A DNA stretch of 24,496 nucleotides from JAZRGE01 sp045644025 (GTDB lineage: Bacteria > Bacillota > Clostridia > Oscillospirales > Acutalibacteraceae), in NCBI GenBank assembly GCA_045644025.1, contig JAZRGE010000082.1:1-24496 (forward strand). The letters are read 5' to 3'. A model generated the notes under the pieces. That model was not told where the DNA came from and searched no databases. It saw only the letters and a program-made list of their open reading frames with translations. Numbering within the stretch: position 1 is the stretch's first letter; the number at the start of each line of letters is the position of its first letter. A program made the translations under genes and the position numbers. This document shows, in pieces, positions 5,927 through 13,708 of the stretch.

Positions 5927-7321
5927 ATGTCTGAACAGGCTAAGAACTTAAAGGATCAGCTTTTTATGAAGCGCCAGAACGGCAGATTGGCAAGCGACAG
6001 CACCGTGCTGGCCGCCGCCGATGATTTCTGCATCGGCTACGCTGATTATCTCAATAAGGGTAAAACCGAGAGAGAATGTGTTGCCGAGGGCATCAAAATT
6101 CTTTCTGCCCACGGCTTTAAGGAATATGATGCAACCGTTTCCTACAACCCCGGCGATAAGGTCTACTGCAACGTGCACAACAAATCCCTTATTGCAGCGG
6201 TGTTTGGCAAACAAGGCTTGGAAAACGGCACCGAAATGGTGTGCGCCCACGTTGATTCTCCCAGATTGGATCTTAAGCCCAATCCCCTTTATGAATCCGA
6301 CGAACTGGCCTATTTCAAGACACACTACTACGGCGGCATTAAGAAATACCAGTGGACAGCCATCCCCATGGCTCTTCACGGCGTTATCATTAAAAAAAGC
6401 GGTGAATGCGTTAACGTCTGCATAGGCGAAGAAGAAAACGAACCTTGTTTTGTGGTCACAGATCTTCTTCCCCACCTTTCCAAGGAGCAGGATAAACGTA
6501 GCCTGAACGATGGTATCAAGGGTGAGGAACTGAATATCCTCATCGGCAGCCATCCCTTTAAGGACGACAGCGAAAGCGAGCTCGTGAAGCTGAACATCCT
6601 TAATATTCTCAATAAGAAATATGGCATTACCGAAGAAGATTTCCTTTCGGCAGAGCTGGAATGTGTTCCTGCCTTTAAGGCAAGAGATATCGGTTTTGAT
6701 GGCTCTATGATGGGCGCCTACGGCCACGACGACAGAGTTTGTGCCTACCCTGCTCTTATGGCTATCTGCAACACAGCAGCCCCTGAGAAGACTGCTATTG
6801 TTGTGCTTGCCGATAAGGAAGAGATCGGCTCCTGCGGCAACACAGGTCTTGAATCCTCTATGCTGCGCGATTTCATTTGCGATATCGCTGCAAGCCAGGG
6901 TGTTCGCCCTGAAGTTGTGCTTCGCAATTCCGAGTGTCTCTCTGCTGATGTTAATGCCGCATTGGATCCCACTTTCCCCGAAGTACACGAAAAAATGAAC
7001 GCCGCAAAGCTCAACTACGGTGCTGTTATCACCAAGTACACCGGTGCCCGCGGCAAGTCCGGCACATCCGATGCTTCGGCTGAGTTTGTTGCTGAAGTCC
7101 GCCGCTTCTTAGATGAAGCCGGAGTGGTGTGGCAGACAGGTGAGCTGGGCAAAGTAGATATGGGCGGCGGCGGCACAGTTGCCGTTTACGTGGCCAACCT
7201 GGGTGTAAGCGTTGTGGATCTGGGCGTCCCCGTTCTTTCCATGCACGCTCCCTTTGAGGTTGTGAGCAAGTTTGATGTTTATATGACATATCTTGCCTGC
7301 TTTGAATTCTTTAAGAAATAA
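5927..7321 (+). CDS. M18 family aminopeptidase
   Basis: A zinc aminopeptidase that trims N-terminal residues from peptides in the cytoplasm. It has 464 residues, typical for M18. The dinuclear metal centre can be read: H108-x-D110 in A-H-V-D-S-P-R-L-D-L-K-P, the bridging Asp in G-H-D-D-R (266-270), the catalytic E-E pair in K-E-E-I-G-S (297-302), and the late His in S-M-H-A-P-F-E (about 440). GAAAGGA precedes the ATG. It lies 33 bases after jag, in the place where mnmE is often found, with no obvious promoter of its own, so read-through from the rpmH operon is likely. A terminator follows. Confidence 0.92.
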   Translation: MSEQAKNLKDQLFMKRQNGRLASDSTVLAAADDFCIGYADYLNKGKTERECVAEGIKILSAHGFKEYDATVSYNPGDKVYCNVHNKSLIAAVFGKQGLENGTEMVCAHVDSPRLDLKPNPLYESDELAYFKTHYYGGIKKYQWTAIPMALHGVIIKKSGECVNVCIGEEENEPCFVVTDLLPHLSKEQDKRSLNDGIKGEELNILIGSHPFKDDSESELVKLNILNILNKKYGITEEDFLSAELECVPAFKARDIGFDGSMMGAYGHDDRVCAYPALMAICNTAAPEKTAIVVLADKEEIGSCGNTGLESSMLRDFICDIAASQGVRPEVVLRNSECLSADVNAALDPTFPEVHEKMNAAKLNYGAVITKYTGARGKSGTSDASAEFVAEVRRFLDEAGVVWQTGELGKVDMGGGGTVAVYVANLGVSVVDLGVPVLSMHAPFEVVSKFDVYMTYLACFEFFKK

Positions 7322-7333
7322 TCAAAGTAATAG

Positions 7334-7360
7334 GGCGGCAAGAAACATTGCCGCCTTTTT
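7334..7360 (+). terminator. Rho-independent terminator after the aminopeptidase gene
   Basis: An 8-bp stem GGCGGCAA/TTGCCGCC (7334-7341 with 7348-7355), a 6-base loop, then TTTTTCTTTT. Confidence 0.88.
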
Positions 7361-7399
7361 CTTTTAATTCCTATTTGTTCCTATGAAGGAGATGAAAAT

Positions 7400-8764
7400 A
7401 TGCCGAAATACGGATATTCGGAAATAACCCCCGAAATACTGAAGCTCACCGAGCTTTGCCGCAAAAGCGACTATATTGCCCCCGAGCTTTACAAGCAATA
7501 CGACGTTAAACGTGGTCTGCGCGACCTGGACGGTAAGGGTGTTCTTACCGGCCTCACTGAAATAAGCGAGGTTTGTGCCTATACTTACGAAGATGGTGTG
7601 CGTATTCCCCAGGAAGGCGAACTGTTCTACCGCGGATACAGCATTGAGAAACTCGTGGAAGGCTTTGATAAGGGCGATAGGCTTGGTTTTGAAGAGATTA
7701 CATACCTGCTTCTTTTTGGTGAACTGCCTACTGCAGAAGAACTTAAAAGATTTTCTTCTATGCTCTTCGATTACCGCACCCTGCCCAATAGCTTCGTGCG
7801 CGATATCATTATGAAGGCCCCCAGTTCCAGCGTTATGAACGCTATGGCAAGAAGCGTGCTCACCCTTTATTCCTACGACGACAATGCCGACGACATTTCT
7901 ATTCCCAACGTTCTCAGGCAATGTCTGCAGCTTATATCTCTTTTCCCCCTTATTGCCGTTTATTGCTATCAGGCATATAATCACTATTTCAATGGAAAGA
8001 GTCTTGTTATCCACACACCCAAACCCGGTCTTTCCACTGCAGAACAGATCCTTTATATGCTGCGCCCCGATAATAAGTACACCGAATTTGAAGCCAGAGT
8101 GCTGGACGTTGCTCTTGTGCTGCATATGGAGCACGGCGGCGGCAACAACTCCACCTTCACCAACAGAGTTGTTAGCTCTTCGGGCACCGATACATATTCG
8201 GCTGTGGCTGCCTCACTCGGCTCCCTCAAGGGCCCCAGGCACGGCGGTGCAAATATTAAGGTTGTGGATATGATAGAAGACCTTAAGAACAACGTGAAGG
8301 ATTGGGATAACGAAGATGAGATATCCGCTTATCTCACTGCGTTGCTCCGCAAACAGGCCTTCGATAATTCCGGCCTTATCTACGGCATGGGCCACGCCAT
8401 CTACTCTGTTTCCGACCCGAGAGCAAATATCTTCAAGGGATACGTTGAACAGCTCTCCAAAGAAAAGGGCAAGGAAAAGGAATTTGCCCTTTATTCCAAA
8501 GTGGAAAAGCTGGCTCCTCAGGTTATTGCCAACGAGCGCAAAGTCTATAAGGGTGTTAGCGCCAACGTGGACTTCTACAGCGGCTTTGTTTACAGCATGC
8601 TGGATCTGCCCACCGAGCTCTACACTCCCCTCTTCGCCATTGCAAGGATCGTGGGCTGGAGTGCACACCGCCTGGAAGAGTTGGTAGGCAGCGGCAAGAT
8701 AATCCGCCCCGCCTACGAAAACGTAGCTCCCAGAAGAGATTACAAATCGGTAGAAGAAAGATAA
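7400..8764 (+). CDS. gltA: Citrate synthase
   Basis: Condenses acetyl-CoA with oxaloacetate to citrate; in an anaerobe this probably feeds glutamate synthesis through a partial TCA branch (inference). It has 454 residues. The catalytic triad is visible: H281 in G-P-R-H-G-G-A-N, H332 in G-M-G-H-A-I-Y and D391 in V-D-F-Y-S-G. The substrate-binding block around H245 (L-H-M-E-H-G-G-G-N-N-S-T) and D-P-R-A (339-342) are also present. It belongs to the longer clostridial type, and a 2-methylcitrate activity cannot be excluded. AAGGAG precedes the ATG. The gene sits between two terminators with no clear sigma-A promoter in the short gap, so expression may rely on read-through. No aconitase or isocitrate dehydrogenase gene is nearby. 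Confidence 0.93.
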   Translation: MPKYGYSEITPEILKLTELCRKSDYIAPELYKQYDVKRGLRDLDGKGVLTGLTEISEVCAYTYEDGVRIPQEGELFYRGYSIEKLVEGFDKGDRLGFEEITYLLLFGELPTAEELKRFSSMLFDYRTLPNSFVRDIIMKAPSSSVMNAMARSVLTLYSYDDNADDISIPNVLRQCLQLISLFPLIAVYCYQAYNHYFNGKSLVIHTPKPGLSTAEQILYMLRPDNKYTEFEARVLDVALVLHMEHGGGNNSTFTNRVVSSSGTDTYSAVAASLGSLKGPRHGGANIKVVDMIEDLKNNVKDWDNEDEISAYLTALLRKQAFDNSGLIYGMGHAIYSVSDPRANIFKGYVEQLSKEKGKEKEFALYSKVEKLAPQVIANERKVYKGVSANVDFYSGFVYSMLDLPTELYTPLFAIARIVGWSAHRLEELVGSGKIIRPAYENVAPRRDYKSVEER

Positions 8765-8766
8765 TC

Positions 8767-8800
8767 AAAACCCCCGAGATCAACTCGGGGGTTTATTTAT
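8767..8800 (+). terminator. Rho-independent terminator after gltA
   Basis: A strong stem AAACCCCCGAG/CTCGGGGGTTT (to 8794) with a 5-base loop ATCAA, followed by the T-rich ATTTATAT. Confidence 0.85.
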
Positions 8801-8807
8801 ATGTTAC

Positions 8808-8836
8808 TTGCTTTAGAGCCAAACAAGTGATATTAT
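8808..8836 (+). promoter_or_regulatory. Probable sigma-A promoter of trmO
   Basis: TTGCTT (8808-8813), a 17-base spacer and TATTAT (8831-8836), with TGA directly before the -10 (extended -10). The leader is short, about 20 bases, to the ATG at 8864. Confidence 0.62.
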
Positions 8837-8863
8837 ATAAGCAATAAATTAAGGAGCTTATTT

Positions 8864-9553
8864 ATGAAGGCTGATATCACACTTCGCCCAATAGCCCATA
8901 TCCGCACCGATTTTCCCACAAAATTCGGTGTGCCGCGCCAAAGCGGAATCGCGCAGACACAAGCTAAAATAGTCTTTTTGCCCGAATACCGCAATCCCGA
9001 TGCTCTGCGTGGGCTGGAGGATTTCTCCCATCTTTGGCTGATATGGCACTTTTCTTGCAACGATGCTTCGGAAAAGTTTTGCCCCACCGTGCGTCCTCCA
9101 AGGCTTGGTGGCAATAAAAAGGTTGGTGTGTTTGCCACCCGCTCACCCTTTAGGCCAAATCCGTTGGGGCTTTCCTGCGTGGAAATAAAGAAGATTGAGC
9201 ACAACACAGAGCAGGGCCCTGTGATTCACGTGATGGGCGCCGATCTCGTGGATTCCACCCCTATTTATGATATAAAGCCCTATATTCCCTACACCGATTC
9301 TCGCCCCCTTGCTTTGGGTGGCTTTTCTGAAGACGTGCGCCACTATCGGCTGGAAGTGAATATAGACGAAAAAACCTTGAACATTTTCCCAGAAGAAAAG
9401 AGAGAAGCCCTGCTGGAAATATTAGCAGGCGATCCAAGGCCTTCCTACCACACCGATCCGGAAAGGATCTATGGTTTCCCCTTTGCCGGGCACGAAATAA
9501 AGTTCACCGTAGCGGATGGTCTGCTTAGTGTGAAAGAAATAATTAAGATATAA
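8864..9553 (+). CDS. trmO: tRNA (N6-threonylcarbamoyladenosine-37 N6)-methyltransferase TrmO (TsaA family)
   Basis: Uses S-adenosylmethionine to methylate t6A37 of threonine tRNAs in the family's characterised member. It has 229 residues, full length. TsaA-family motifs are G-V-P-R-Q-S-G-I near residue 22, G-L-E-D-F-S-H-L-W-L near residue 50, the core V-G-V-F-A-T-R-S-P-F-R-P-N-P-L-G-L near residues 87-103, and L-D/V-x-T-P-I-Y-D-I-K-P-Y-I-P-Y at about 129-143. The C-terminal extension contains D-P-R-P-S-Y. AAGGAG precedes the ATG. It is monocistronic, with its own promoter and a convergent terminator. Confidence 0.92.
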   Translation: MKADITLRPIAHIRTDFPTKFGVPRQSGIAQTQAKIVFLPEYRNPDALRGLEDFSHLWLIWHFSCNDASEKFCPTVRPPRLGGNKKVGVFATRSPFRPNPLGLSCVEIKKIEHNTEQGPVIHVMGADLVDSTPIYDIKPYIPYTDSRPLALGGFSEDVRHYRLEVNIDEKTLNIFPEEKREALLEILAGDPRPSYHTDPERIYGFPFAGHEIKFTVADGLLSVKEIIKI

Positions 9554-9580
9554 AAAAAGACGGGTTTGAACCCGTCTTTT
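9552..9580. terminator. Bidirectional terminator between trmO and the Asp23 gene
   Basis: The stem AAAAGACGGGTT/AACCCGTCTTTT is flanked by an A-run on the left and a T-run on the right, so it works in both directions for the two convergent genes. Confidence 0.9.
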
Positions 9581-9591
9581 AATTTACTATT

Positions 9592-9948
9592 TTATTGCTC
9601 TTCGGCTTCGTTGAACAGAATATCCGAAACATAAACGTTCACATTAGTGACAGCGCTGCCAATCATATTCTGAACCTTTTCCTTAACGTTGCGCTGAACG
9701 GATTCAGCCACATCCTTAAGGCGGAAGCCTTCCTTAACCGAGATATAAACATCTAAGGAAATAGTGCCGCTGGCATTGTTGACCCTAACGGACTTGGAAC
9801 CTTTATCTCTGGACACGATATTTTTTATAGAAGCGGGGCGAGTGGCCATACCTGCCACACCTTCAACCTCCAGAGCAGCCACAGATACCATTCTGGCGAT
9901 AACCTCGTTATTTATAGCAAGGCCGTAGTTTCCATTATTTCTTTCCAC
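9592..9948 (-). CDS. Asp23/Gls24 family envelope stress response protein
   Basis: A 118-residue protein of the Asp23 (DUF322) family, generally thought to act at the membrane or cell envelope. It carries G-L-A-I-N-N-E-V-I, A-A-L-E-V-E-G-V-A-G-M, and the later V-Q-R-N-V-K-E-K-V-Q with V-N-V-Y-V. Two starts compete. A TTG at 9954 lies only about two bases after GGGAGG. The GTG at 9948 has eight-base spacing and was chosen. It follows spoIIIAH by 52 bases, a common clostridial order, but has its own strong promoter and is therefore probably expressed vegetatively. Confidence 0.85.
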   Translation of the reverse strand: MERNNGNYGLAINNEVIARMVSVAALEVEGVAGMATRPASIKNIVSRDKGSKSVRVNNASGTISLDVYISVKEGFRLKDVAESVQRNVKEKVQNMIGSAVTNVNVYVSDILFNEAEEQ

Positions 9949-9971
9949 AGGCAATACCTCCCTTTTGCTTG

Positions 9972-10000
9972 ATTATATCACATCGATTTCCGCCGTGCAA
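9972..10000 (-). promoter_or_regulatory. Sigma-A promoter of the Asp23 gene
   Basis: Minus strand: TTGCAC (9995-10000), a 17-base spacer and TATAAT (9972-9977) with TGA before it (extended -10). The -35 begins directly after the spoIIIAH stop codon. Confidence 0.78.
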
Positions 10001-10552
10001 CTATTTTGATGTAAGAATTTTAATTTTATCGGCAGAAAAATTCGTCTTGGCCGAAGCAATATCCATTATCTGCATCGTTTCACTGGCCAGAAGCTTATCT
10101 TCCTTCTTCACAACCACGCTTATGTCGTCGGCACTAAGCACCGCCACGGCATCCTTAAAGCCCTTCGCTTTAATAAGGCTTTCTATTGCTGCTTCGGTTT
10201 CTATATCCTTGGCAATTCTCGCAATTTCATCCTGGGCCTGCTTTCTGGCTGTCTCGTCGGTCTTAACGTTATCCACGGTGGTTTGAAGCAGTTTCACCGC
10301 ATCTTCTCTTGCTTTTTTGCGGTCGGCTCTGGTCTTTGCGAAGAAATCTTCGGTAGCACCGGATCCCGTCTGTTGGGCTTGAGCACCCACATACTGAGCC
10401 TGCCCCAACACCTTTGATGAAGTATCGCCCAGATAATTATCATAGGTATTTCCGCCTGCATATTCCATATTAAGCCACACGGCTCCCCCCAGCGCCAAAA
10501 TAAGTGCAGCTATTGCGATCTGCCTTTTTCCCACTATAAAACCTTTCTTCAT
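10001..10552 (-). CDS. spoIIIAH: Stage III sporulation protein AH
   Basis: A mother-cell protein that spans the outer forespore membrane and pairs with SpoIIQ in the forespore to form the A-Q channel. It has 183 residues: a short basic start (F-I-V-G-K-R-Q), one membrane helix (about residues 11-29), an acidic/glutamine-rich stretch, a Lys/Glu/Ala-rich coiled region (about 70-125), then a YscJ/FliF-like domain ending in F-S-A-D-K-I-K-I. The ATG at 10552 has GGAGGT eight bases upstream; an in-frame start 13 codons earlier lacks this. It is the last gene of the spoIIIA operon, 16 bases after spoIIIAG. It is shorter than Bacillus SpoIIIAH (218 residues as I recall). Confidence 0.92.
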   Translation of the reverse strand: MKKGFIVGKRQIAIAALILALGGAVWLNMEYAGGNTYDNYLGDTSSKVLGQAQYVGAQAQQTGSGATEDFFAKTRADRKKAREDAVKLLQTTVDNVKTDETARKQAQDEIARIAKDIETEAAIESLIKAKGFKDAVAVLSADDISVVVKKEDKLLASETMQIMDIASAKTNFSADKIKILTSK

Positions 10553-10568
10553 AAAAAATACCTCCGTT

Positions 10569-11123
10569 TTAATATACTCCCCTGCCAACAACGCTTATAT
10601 TCTCCGCAGAAATATTAAGCGCCGTTGAAAGGGCTTCAACTATCGCGTTAACAACCTCGGCCTTTTGACCGCCGCTGCACACCACCGAAACACCGCGAAT
10701 TTTAGGAGTGAGCTCGGTGAGTACCACAGCCTCTTCATTGCCGTCGCCGTCGGTCACGGTTATATAGGTCTCGGCGGTGCTGCCGCTCTCACTAAACTTA
10801 CCACCATCACTCTGACCCGTGTTAGAATTATCCTTTTTTTGCTCGGTGGCATAGATATATTCCACACCGGTCTCCAACGTCACGAGCACCTTCGCACCCT
10901 TTTTGCCCGTTATCTCATTCACCGTGCGTGCTATCTTTTCTTCCAGCCATTCACAATATTCATAGGAGCTTAACGTGGCTGAGGTCTGCACAGATTTAGT
11001 TTGCTCCTTTTTAGGCAGCACCGAAGAAAGCGCTATAAGCAGCATACCGGCCAAGCCTAAGCCTATAAGCCAGCGATTGGCTCCCGGCTTCTTCAACCAT
11101 TTTTCAAAAAACTCTTTATTCAT
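10569..11123 (-). CDS. spoIIIAG: Stage III sporulation protein AG
   Basis: A ring-forming component of the SpoIIIA-SpoIIQ channel between mother cell and forespore. It has 184 residues: an N-terminal cytoplasmic segment, a membrane helix (about residues 18-36), a linker, then a domain with Y-C-E-W-L-E-E-K-I and the C-terminal P-K-I-R-G-V-S-V-V-C-S-G-G, which fits the SpoIIIAG ring-building motif. A Gly/Ser/Asn-rich insert lies near residues 105-125. The ATG overlaps the end of spoIIIAF (ATGAATAA) with GGAGG upstream. Confidence 0.92.
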   Translation of the reverse strand: MNKEFFEKWLKKPGANRWLIGLGLAGMLLIALSSVLPKKEQTKSVQTSATLSSYEYCEWLEEKIARTVNEITGKKGAKVLVTLETGVEYIYATEQKKDNSNTGQSDGGKFSESGSTAETYITVTDGDGNEEAVVLTELTPKIRGVSVVCSGGQKAEVVNAIVEALSTALNISAENISVVGRGVY

Positions 11124-11571
11124 CCGCCACCTCCACAAGGTCGGGGTGCACCCCCAGGGTGTAAGCCACCGCTTGCTGCGCGTTGTTTTTATCAACTTCG
11201 GATATTCCCAATATTTTCACACTATTTATAGATATGCTTTCTTTATCGTTAATATCCATATCCACCAATATTTTTGCCCCCTCGATGCCCAGTGCTTTGA
11301 GCACGCTCTGTGCCATACTCACGCATTGGCGCTGTGCTATGGCTATTGTCGGCACAACCTGATCTATACTCACACCTGCCGCCATATCCCCACCGCTTTC
11401 ATCTGAAATCGCCACAGAAAAAATGGGTGTAAGCACCGAAAGTAATGCTGCAAGCCCAAAAGCAATCTCCACAGATTTCTTTATTCGGCTCTCGGGCAAG
11501 GCTATCCGAAGCACTCCAAGGCAAACAAGCGCTGTGCATATTGCCGAGATCATCTGCTTTAGTCCGTTCAT
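11116..11571 (-). CDS. spoIIIAF: Stage III sporulation protein AF
   Basis: A membrane protein of the SpoIIIA complex in the mother cell. It has 151 residues. Two N-terminal membrane helices (about residues 5-25 and 34-54) are followed by a soluble domain with I-A-I-A-Q-R-Q-C-V and I-N-S-V-K-I, which resembles the ring-building fold shared by several SpoIIIA proteins. It is shorter than the Bacillus protein. The ATG overlaps the spoIIIAE stop as ATGA, and a weak GGGGGTG lies about eight bases upstream, so translation is probably coupled to spoIIIAE. Confidence 0.88.
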   Translation of the reverse strand: MNGLKQMISAICTALVCLGVLRIALPESRIKKSVEIAFGLAALLSVLTPIFSVAISDESGGDMAAGVSIDQVVPTIAIAQRQCVSMAQSVLKALGIEGAKILVDMDINDKESISINSVKILGISEVDKNNAQQAVAYTLGVHPDLVEVADE

Positions 11572-12692
11572 ACTGCAACACCCCCAACCGCCGACGAAAC
11601 AACAGCAAAGGATATTATGAACAAAAGCCCCACATATATGGCAATTCCTGCAAAGAACGCCATGGCGCTATCGCAGGAGCGAAGCAGGCCTTCTACCTTT
11701 GGGGCGCACACCATACCGCTTACAACGGCGCCCACGTTAAGCGCCAATCGCCAAAGAGCCAGCTCTAATATCACGGGAATAAGAATGGCTGCCAAGGCCA
11801 CCACGGCGTAGCCCGCCGCCGAAGTGCCGAGCAAGGAAACCGAACTCTTCACAGCCGACACCGCCTCCCCCACCGCAGAACCTACAAGGGGAATATTCCC
11901 CACCAGATATCTTGCTGCTTTCAGCGACAACGAATCAGCCGAAGCCGTGAGGCTGCTTTGAAGTGAAAGTACACCTAAAAACAACGTGAGAGCCGCAGAA
12001 AGGCTCCACGTGGCCACCTTTTTTATAAGTTCGGCCAATCTTTCGGCAGAATTTATAGGTGACACACAGGCCGAGATAGATAGCGCCAAATACATTCCCA
12101 TAAGAGGAGCAAGGCCAAAAGATATGAGCTGAGCCACACCCTGAGTGGCTGCCTGAAGCATAGCTGCCGATGCAGTGCCTGTGGCTGTAAACCCACCCGA
12201 TATGATAACTGCCGCGTAAATCGGCACCGTGGCCGACATAAATGCCGTGGCACTTCTTATTGCAGATATTGCCACTTCCACCGATTGATACATTGGCACG
12301 AGCACGACCGACGCTATGCAAAGTACACTCACCAGCTGAACTGCAGGATAATTATTCTTCTCCCCCATAGCCAACGTGATAAGACTAAGGATAAGTATCA
12401 GACCGATTAGAGAAATACAGGCGGTAAGCGGAGCCTTCATCCCACCTTTAAGCAGGCCGAAAATATGCTCGAACACACCCGAAACGGAAAGCTGCGGCAG
12501 TTCACCCGATTGGGCATCCACCCCTATGTTTTCCAGCAGCTCCTTGGCTGAATCAGGCAGTTCATCATATATTTGGCCTATGCCGCTGCTCTCATATTGC
12601 TTAGAATAAATCTCCTCGGGGCTTTCGGCAGAGGCAGACGACGGTAGTGAAAGCAAAATTACTGCTGTGAGCACACAAATTATCTTTTTCAT
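11568..12692 (-). CDS. spoIIIAE: Stage III sporulation protein AE
   Basis: The large polytopic membrane component of the SpoIIIA complex. It has 374 residues: an N-terminal signal sequence (M-K-K-I-I-C then a hydrophobic stretch to A-S-A near residue 22), an extracytoplasmic segment rich in E, S and Y (23-75), then about seven or eight hydrophobic helices. Family-like stretches include V-P-I-Y-A-A-V-I-I-S-G-G and S-L-Q-S-S-L-T-A-S-A-D. It starts two bases after the spoIIIAD stop, with ATAGGA as a weak ribosome site. Confidence 0.92.
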   Translation of the reverse strand: MKKIICVLTAVILLSLPSSASAESPEEIYSKQYESSGIGQIYDELPDSAKELLENIGVDAQSGELPQLSVSGVFEHIFGLLKGGMKAPLTACISLIGLILILSLITLAMGEKNNYPAVQLVSVLCIASVVLVPMYQSVEVAISAIRSATAFMSATVPIYAAVIISGGFTATGTASAAMLQAATQGVAQLISFGLAPLMGMYLALSISACVSPINSAERLAELIKKVATWSLSAALTLFLGVLSLQSSLTASADSLSLKAARYLVGNIPLVGSAVGEAVSAVKSSVSLLGTSAAGYAVVALAAILIPVILELALWRLALNVGAVVSGMVCAPKVEGLLRSCDSAMAFFAGIAIYVGLLFIISFAVVSSAVGGVAV

Positions 12693-12694
12693 AA

Positions 12695-13075
12695 TTATCC
12701 TATTAGTCTGTCTGTTATCTTAAGCACCGAATCCACTAAAGGCAGGCATATAAACACAATAGATAATTTGCCCGCCGTTTCCACCTTAGCTGCCAAGGAA
12801 TTCTGCCCGAAATCTCGGCAAAGATCTGCAGCGAAATCGGTAATGTAGCAGATACCCACCGTTTTTAGCAGCACCGAGAACACCGACGTGAGCCCGCTGG
12901 TTTCCATTCTGCCCCTAATCTCCGCTATGATCTCCAAAGCCGGCTGCAACAAGAGCATCAGCGAAAACACCCCTGCCGCTGCAGAAACAAGCAGCGCAAA
13001 TTCGGGGCGATAATCCTTAAGAAACACCACCACTATTCCTGCAACGGTGCATAAGCCTATAACCGACCATATCAT
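12695..13075 (-). CDS. spoIIIAD: Stage III sporulation protein AD
   Basis: A small membrane protein of the SpoIIIA complex, 126 residues. Three or four hydrophobic helices are visible: about 3-20, 27-50, 63-80 and 103-118. Typical features are F-L-K-D-Y-R-P-E-F-A, and V-G-I-C-Y-I-T-D-F-A-A-D-L-C-R-D near residues 73-88. The ATG overlaps the spoIIIAC stop as ATGA, giving tight coupling. Confidence 0.93.
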   Translation of the reverse strand: MIWSVIGLCTVAGIVVVFLKDYRPEFALLVSAAAGVFSLMLLLQPALEIIAEIRGRMETSGLTSVFSVLLKTVGICYITDFAADLCRDFGQNSLAAKVETAGKLSIVFICLPLVDSVLKITDRLIG

Positions 13076-13266
13076 AGCCCGAACACCGATTTGATCGTAT
13101 CGAACAGATTACTTATCTCGGTTACAATCATCATAAGCACCACTATAAGCCCTGCCAGCGTTGTAAGCATAGCCTGCTCCTCCCTGCCCGAACGCACAAG
13201 AAGTTGGTGCAGCACCGAAACTATTATGCCTATAGCGGCAATTTTGAATATGAAATCTACGTCCAT
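13072..13266 (-). CDS. spoIIIAC: Stage III sporulation protein AC
   Basis: A 64-residue, two-helix membrane protein, the family's normal size. It starts M-D-V-D-F-I-F-K-I-A-A-I-G-I, with G-R-E-E-Q-A between the helices and E-I-S-N-L-F-D at the end. It is a component of the SpoIIIA complex. The ATG is 16 bases after the spoIIIAB stop; only a weak, distant GGGGAT serves as ribosome site. Confidence 0.93.
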   Translation of the reverse strand: MDVDFIFKIAAIGIIVSVLHQLLVRSGREEQAMLTTLAGLIVVLMMIVTEISNLFDTIKSVFGL

Positions 13267-13282
13267 TCCGATTCAGCATCCC

Positions 13283-13708
13283 CTACACAAGCAATATAAA
13301 TATAGCTATTCCCCCAAAGGCACCCAGGGAAATATAAAGTTTCTCCCTATCTGCGCGCTCGGCTTTGGCACTATTCAATAGCGAATTGAACCGAGCAAAA
13401 TAAATATCACAATATTTAAGTTGACCTTCCAGATCACTTTTGCCAAGTCCACGGCAAAACTCTCGGCCGAGAGCACAATTTTCATTTTTGCCTTCTTTTG
13501 AAAACCACTCTAAATGCGGATATTTTTGCTCCATATCCTTAAGCACTCTGTCGGCTGCTTTTTGGCTATAGCGAATCTCGTTTTTTATATCCTCAAGGCA
13601 ATAGATCGATGTTTCTATTTGCCGCTGCCTTTTGCGAAGTTCCGCTGATTTCATTATTCCTGCCAGAAAAGCCGAAAGCGAGAGCATCAAGATTCCCAAA
13701 ATGCGCAT
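13283..13708 (-). CDS. spoIIIAB: Stage III sporulation protein AB
   Basis: A membrane-anchored protein of the SpoIIIA complex. It has 141 residues, with a hydrophobic N-terminus (residues 2-20), a helical cytoplasmic domain (E-L-R-K-R-Q-R-Q-I-E, E-D-I-K-N-E-I-R-Y, L-G-K-S-D-L-E-G-Q), a penultimate K-L-Y-I-S-L-G-A-F-G-G, and a short C-terminal hydrophobic stretch. It is shorter than usual (about 170). The ATG has AAAGGAG seven or eight bases upstream. Its first 116 bases lie inside the spoIIIAA reading frame, out of phase. Confidence 0.88.
   Translation of the reverse strand: MRILGILMLSLSAFLAGIMKSAELRKRQRQIETSIYCLEDIKNEIRYSQKAADRVLKDMEQKYPHLEWFSKEGKNENCALGREFCRGLGKSDLEGQLKYCDIYFARFNSLLNSAKAERADREKLYISLGAFGGIAIFILLV

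Noticed and set aside
7368..7384. Direct repeat TTCCTAT spaced ten bases apart before gltA as a regulator site
   Set aside because: Seven-base repeats of low complexity are expected by chance, and I recognise no regulator for it.
9949..9954. TTG at 9954 as the start of the Asp23 gene
   Set aside because: It lies about two bases from GGGAGG, too close for initiation; the GTG at 9948 has normal spacing.
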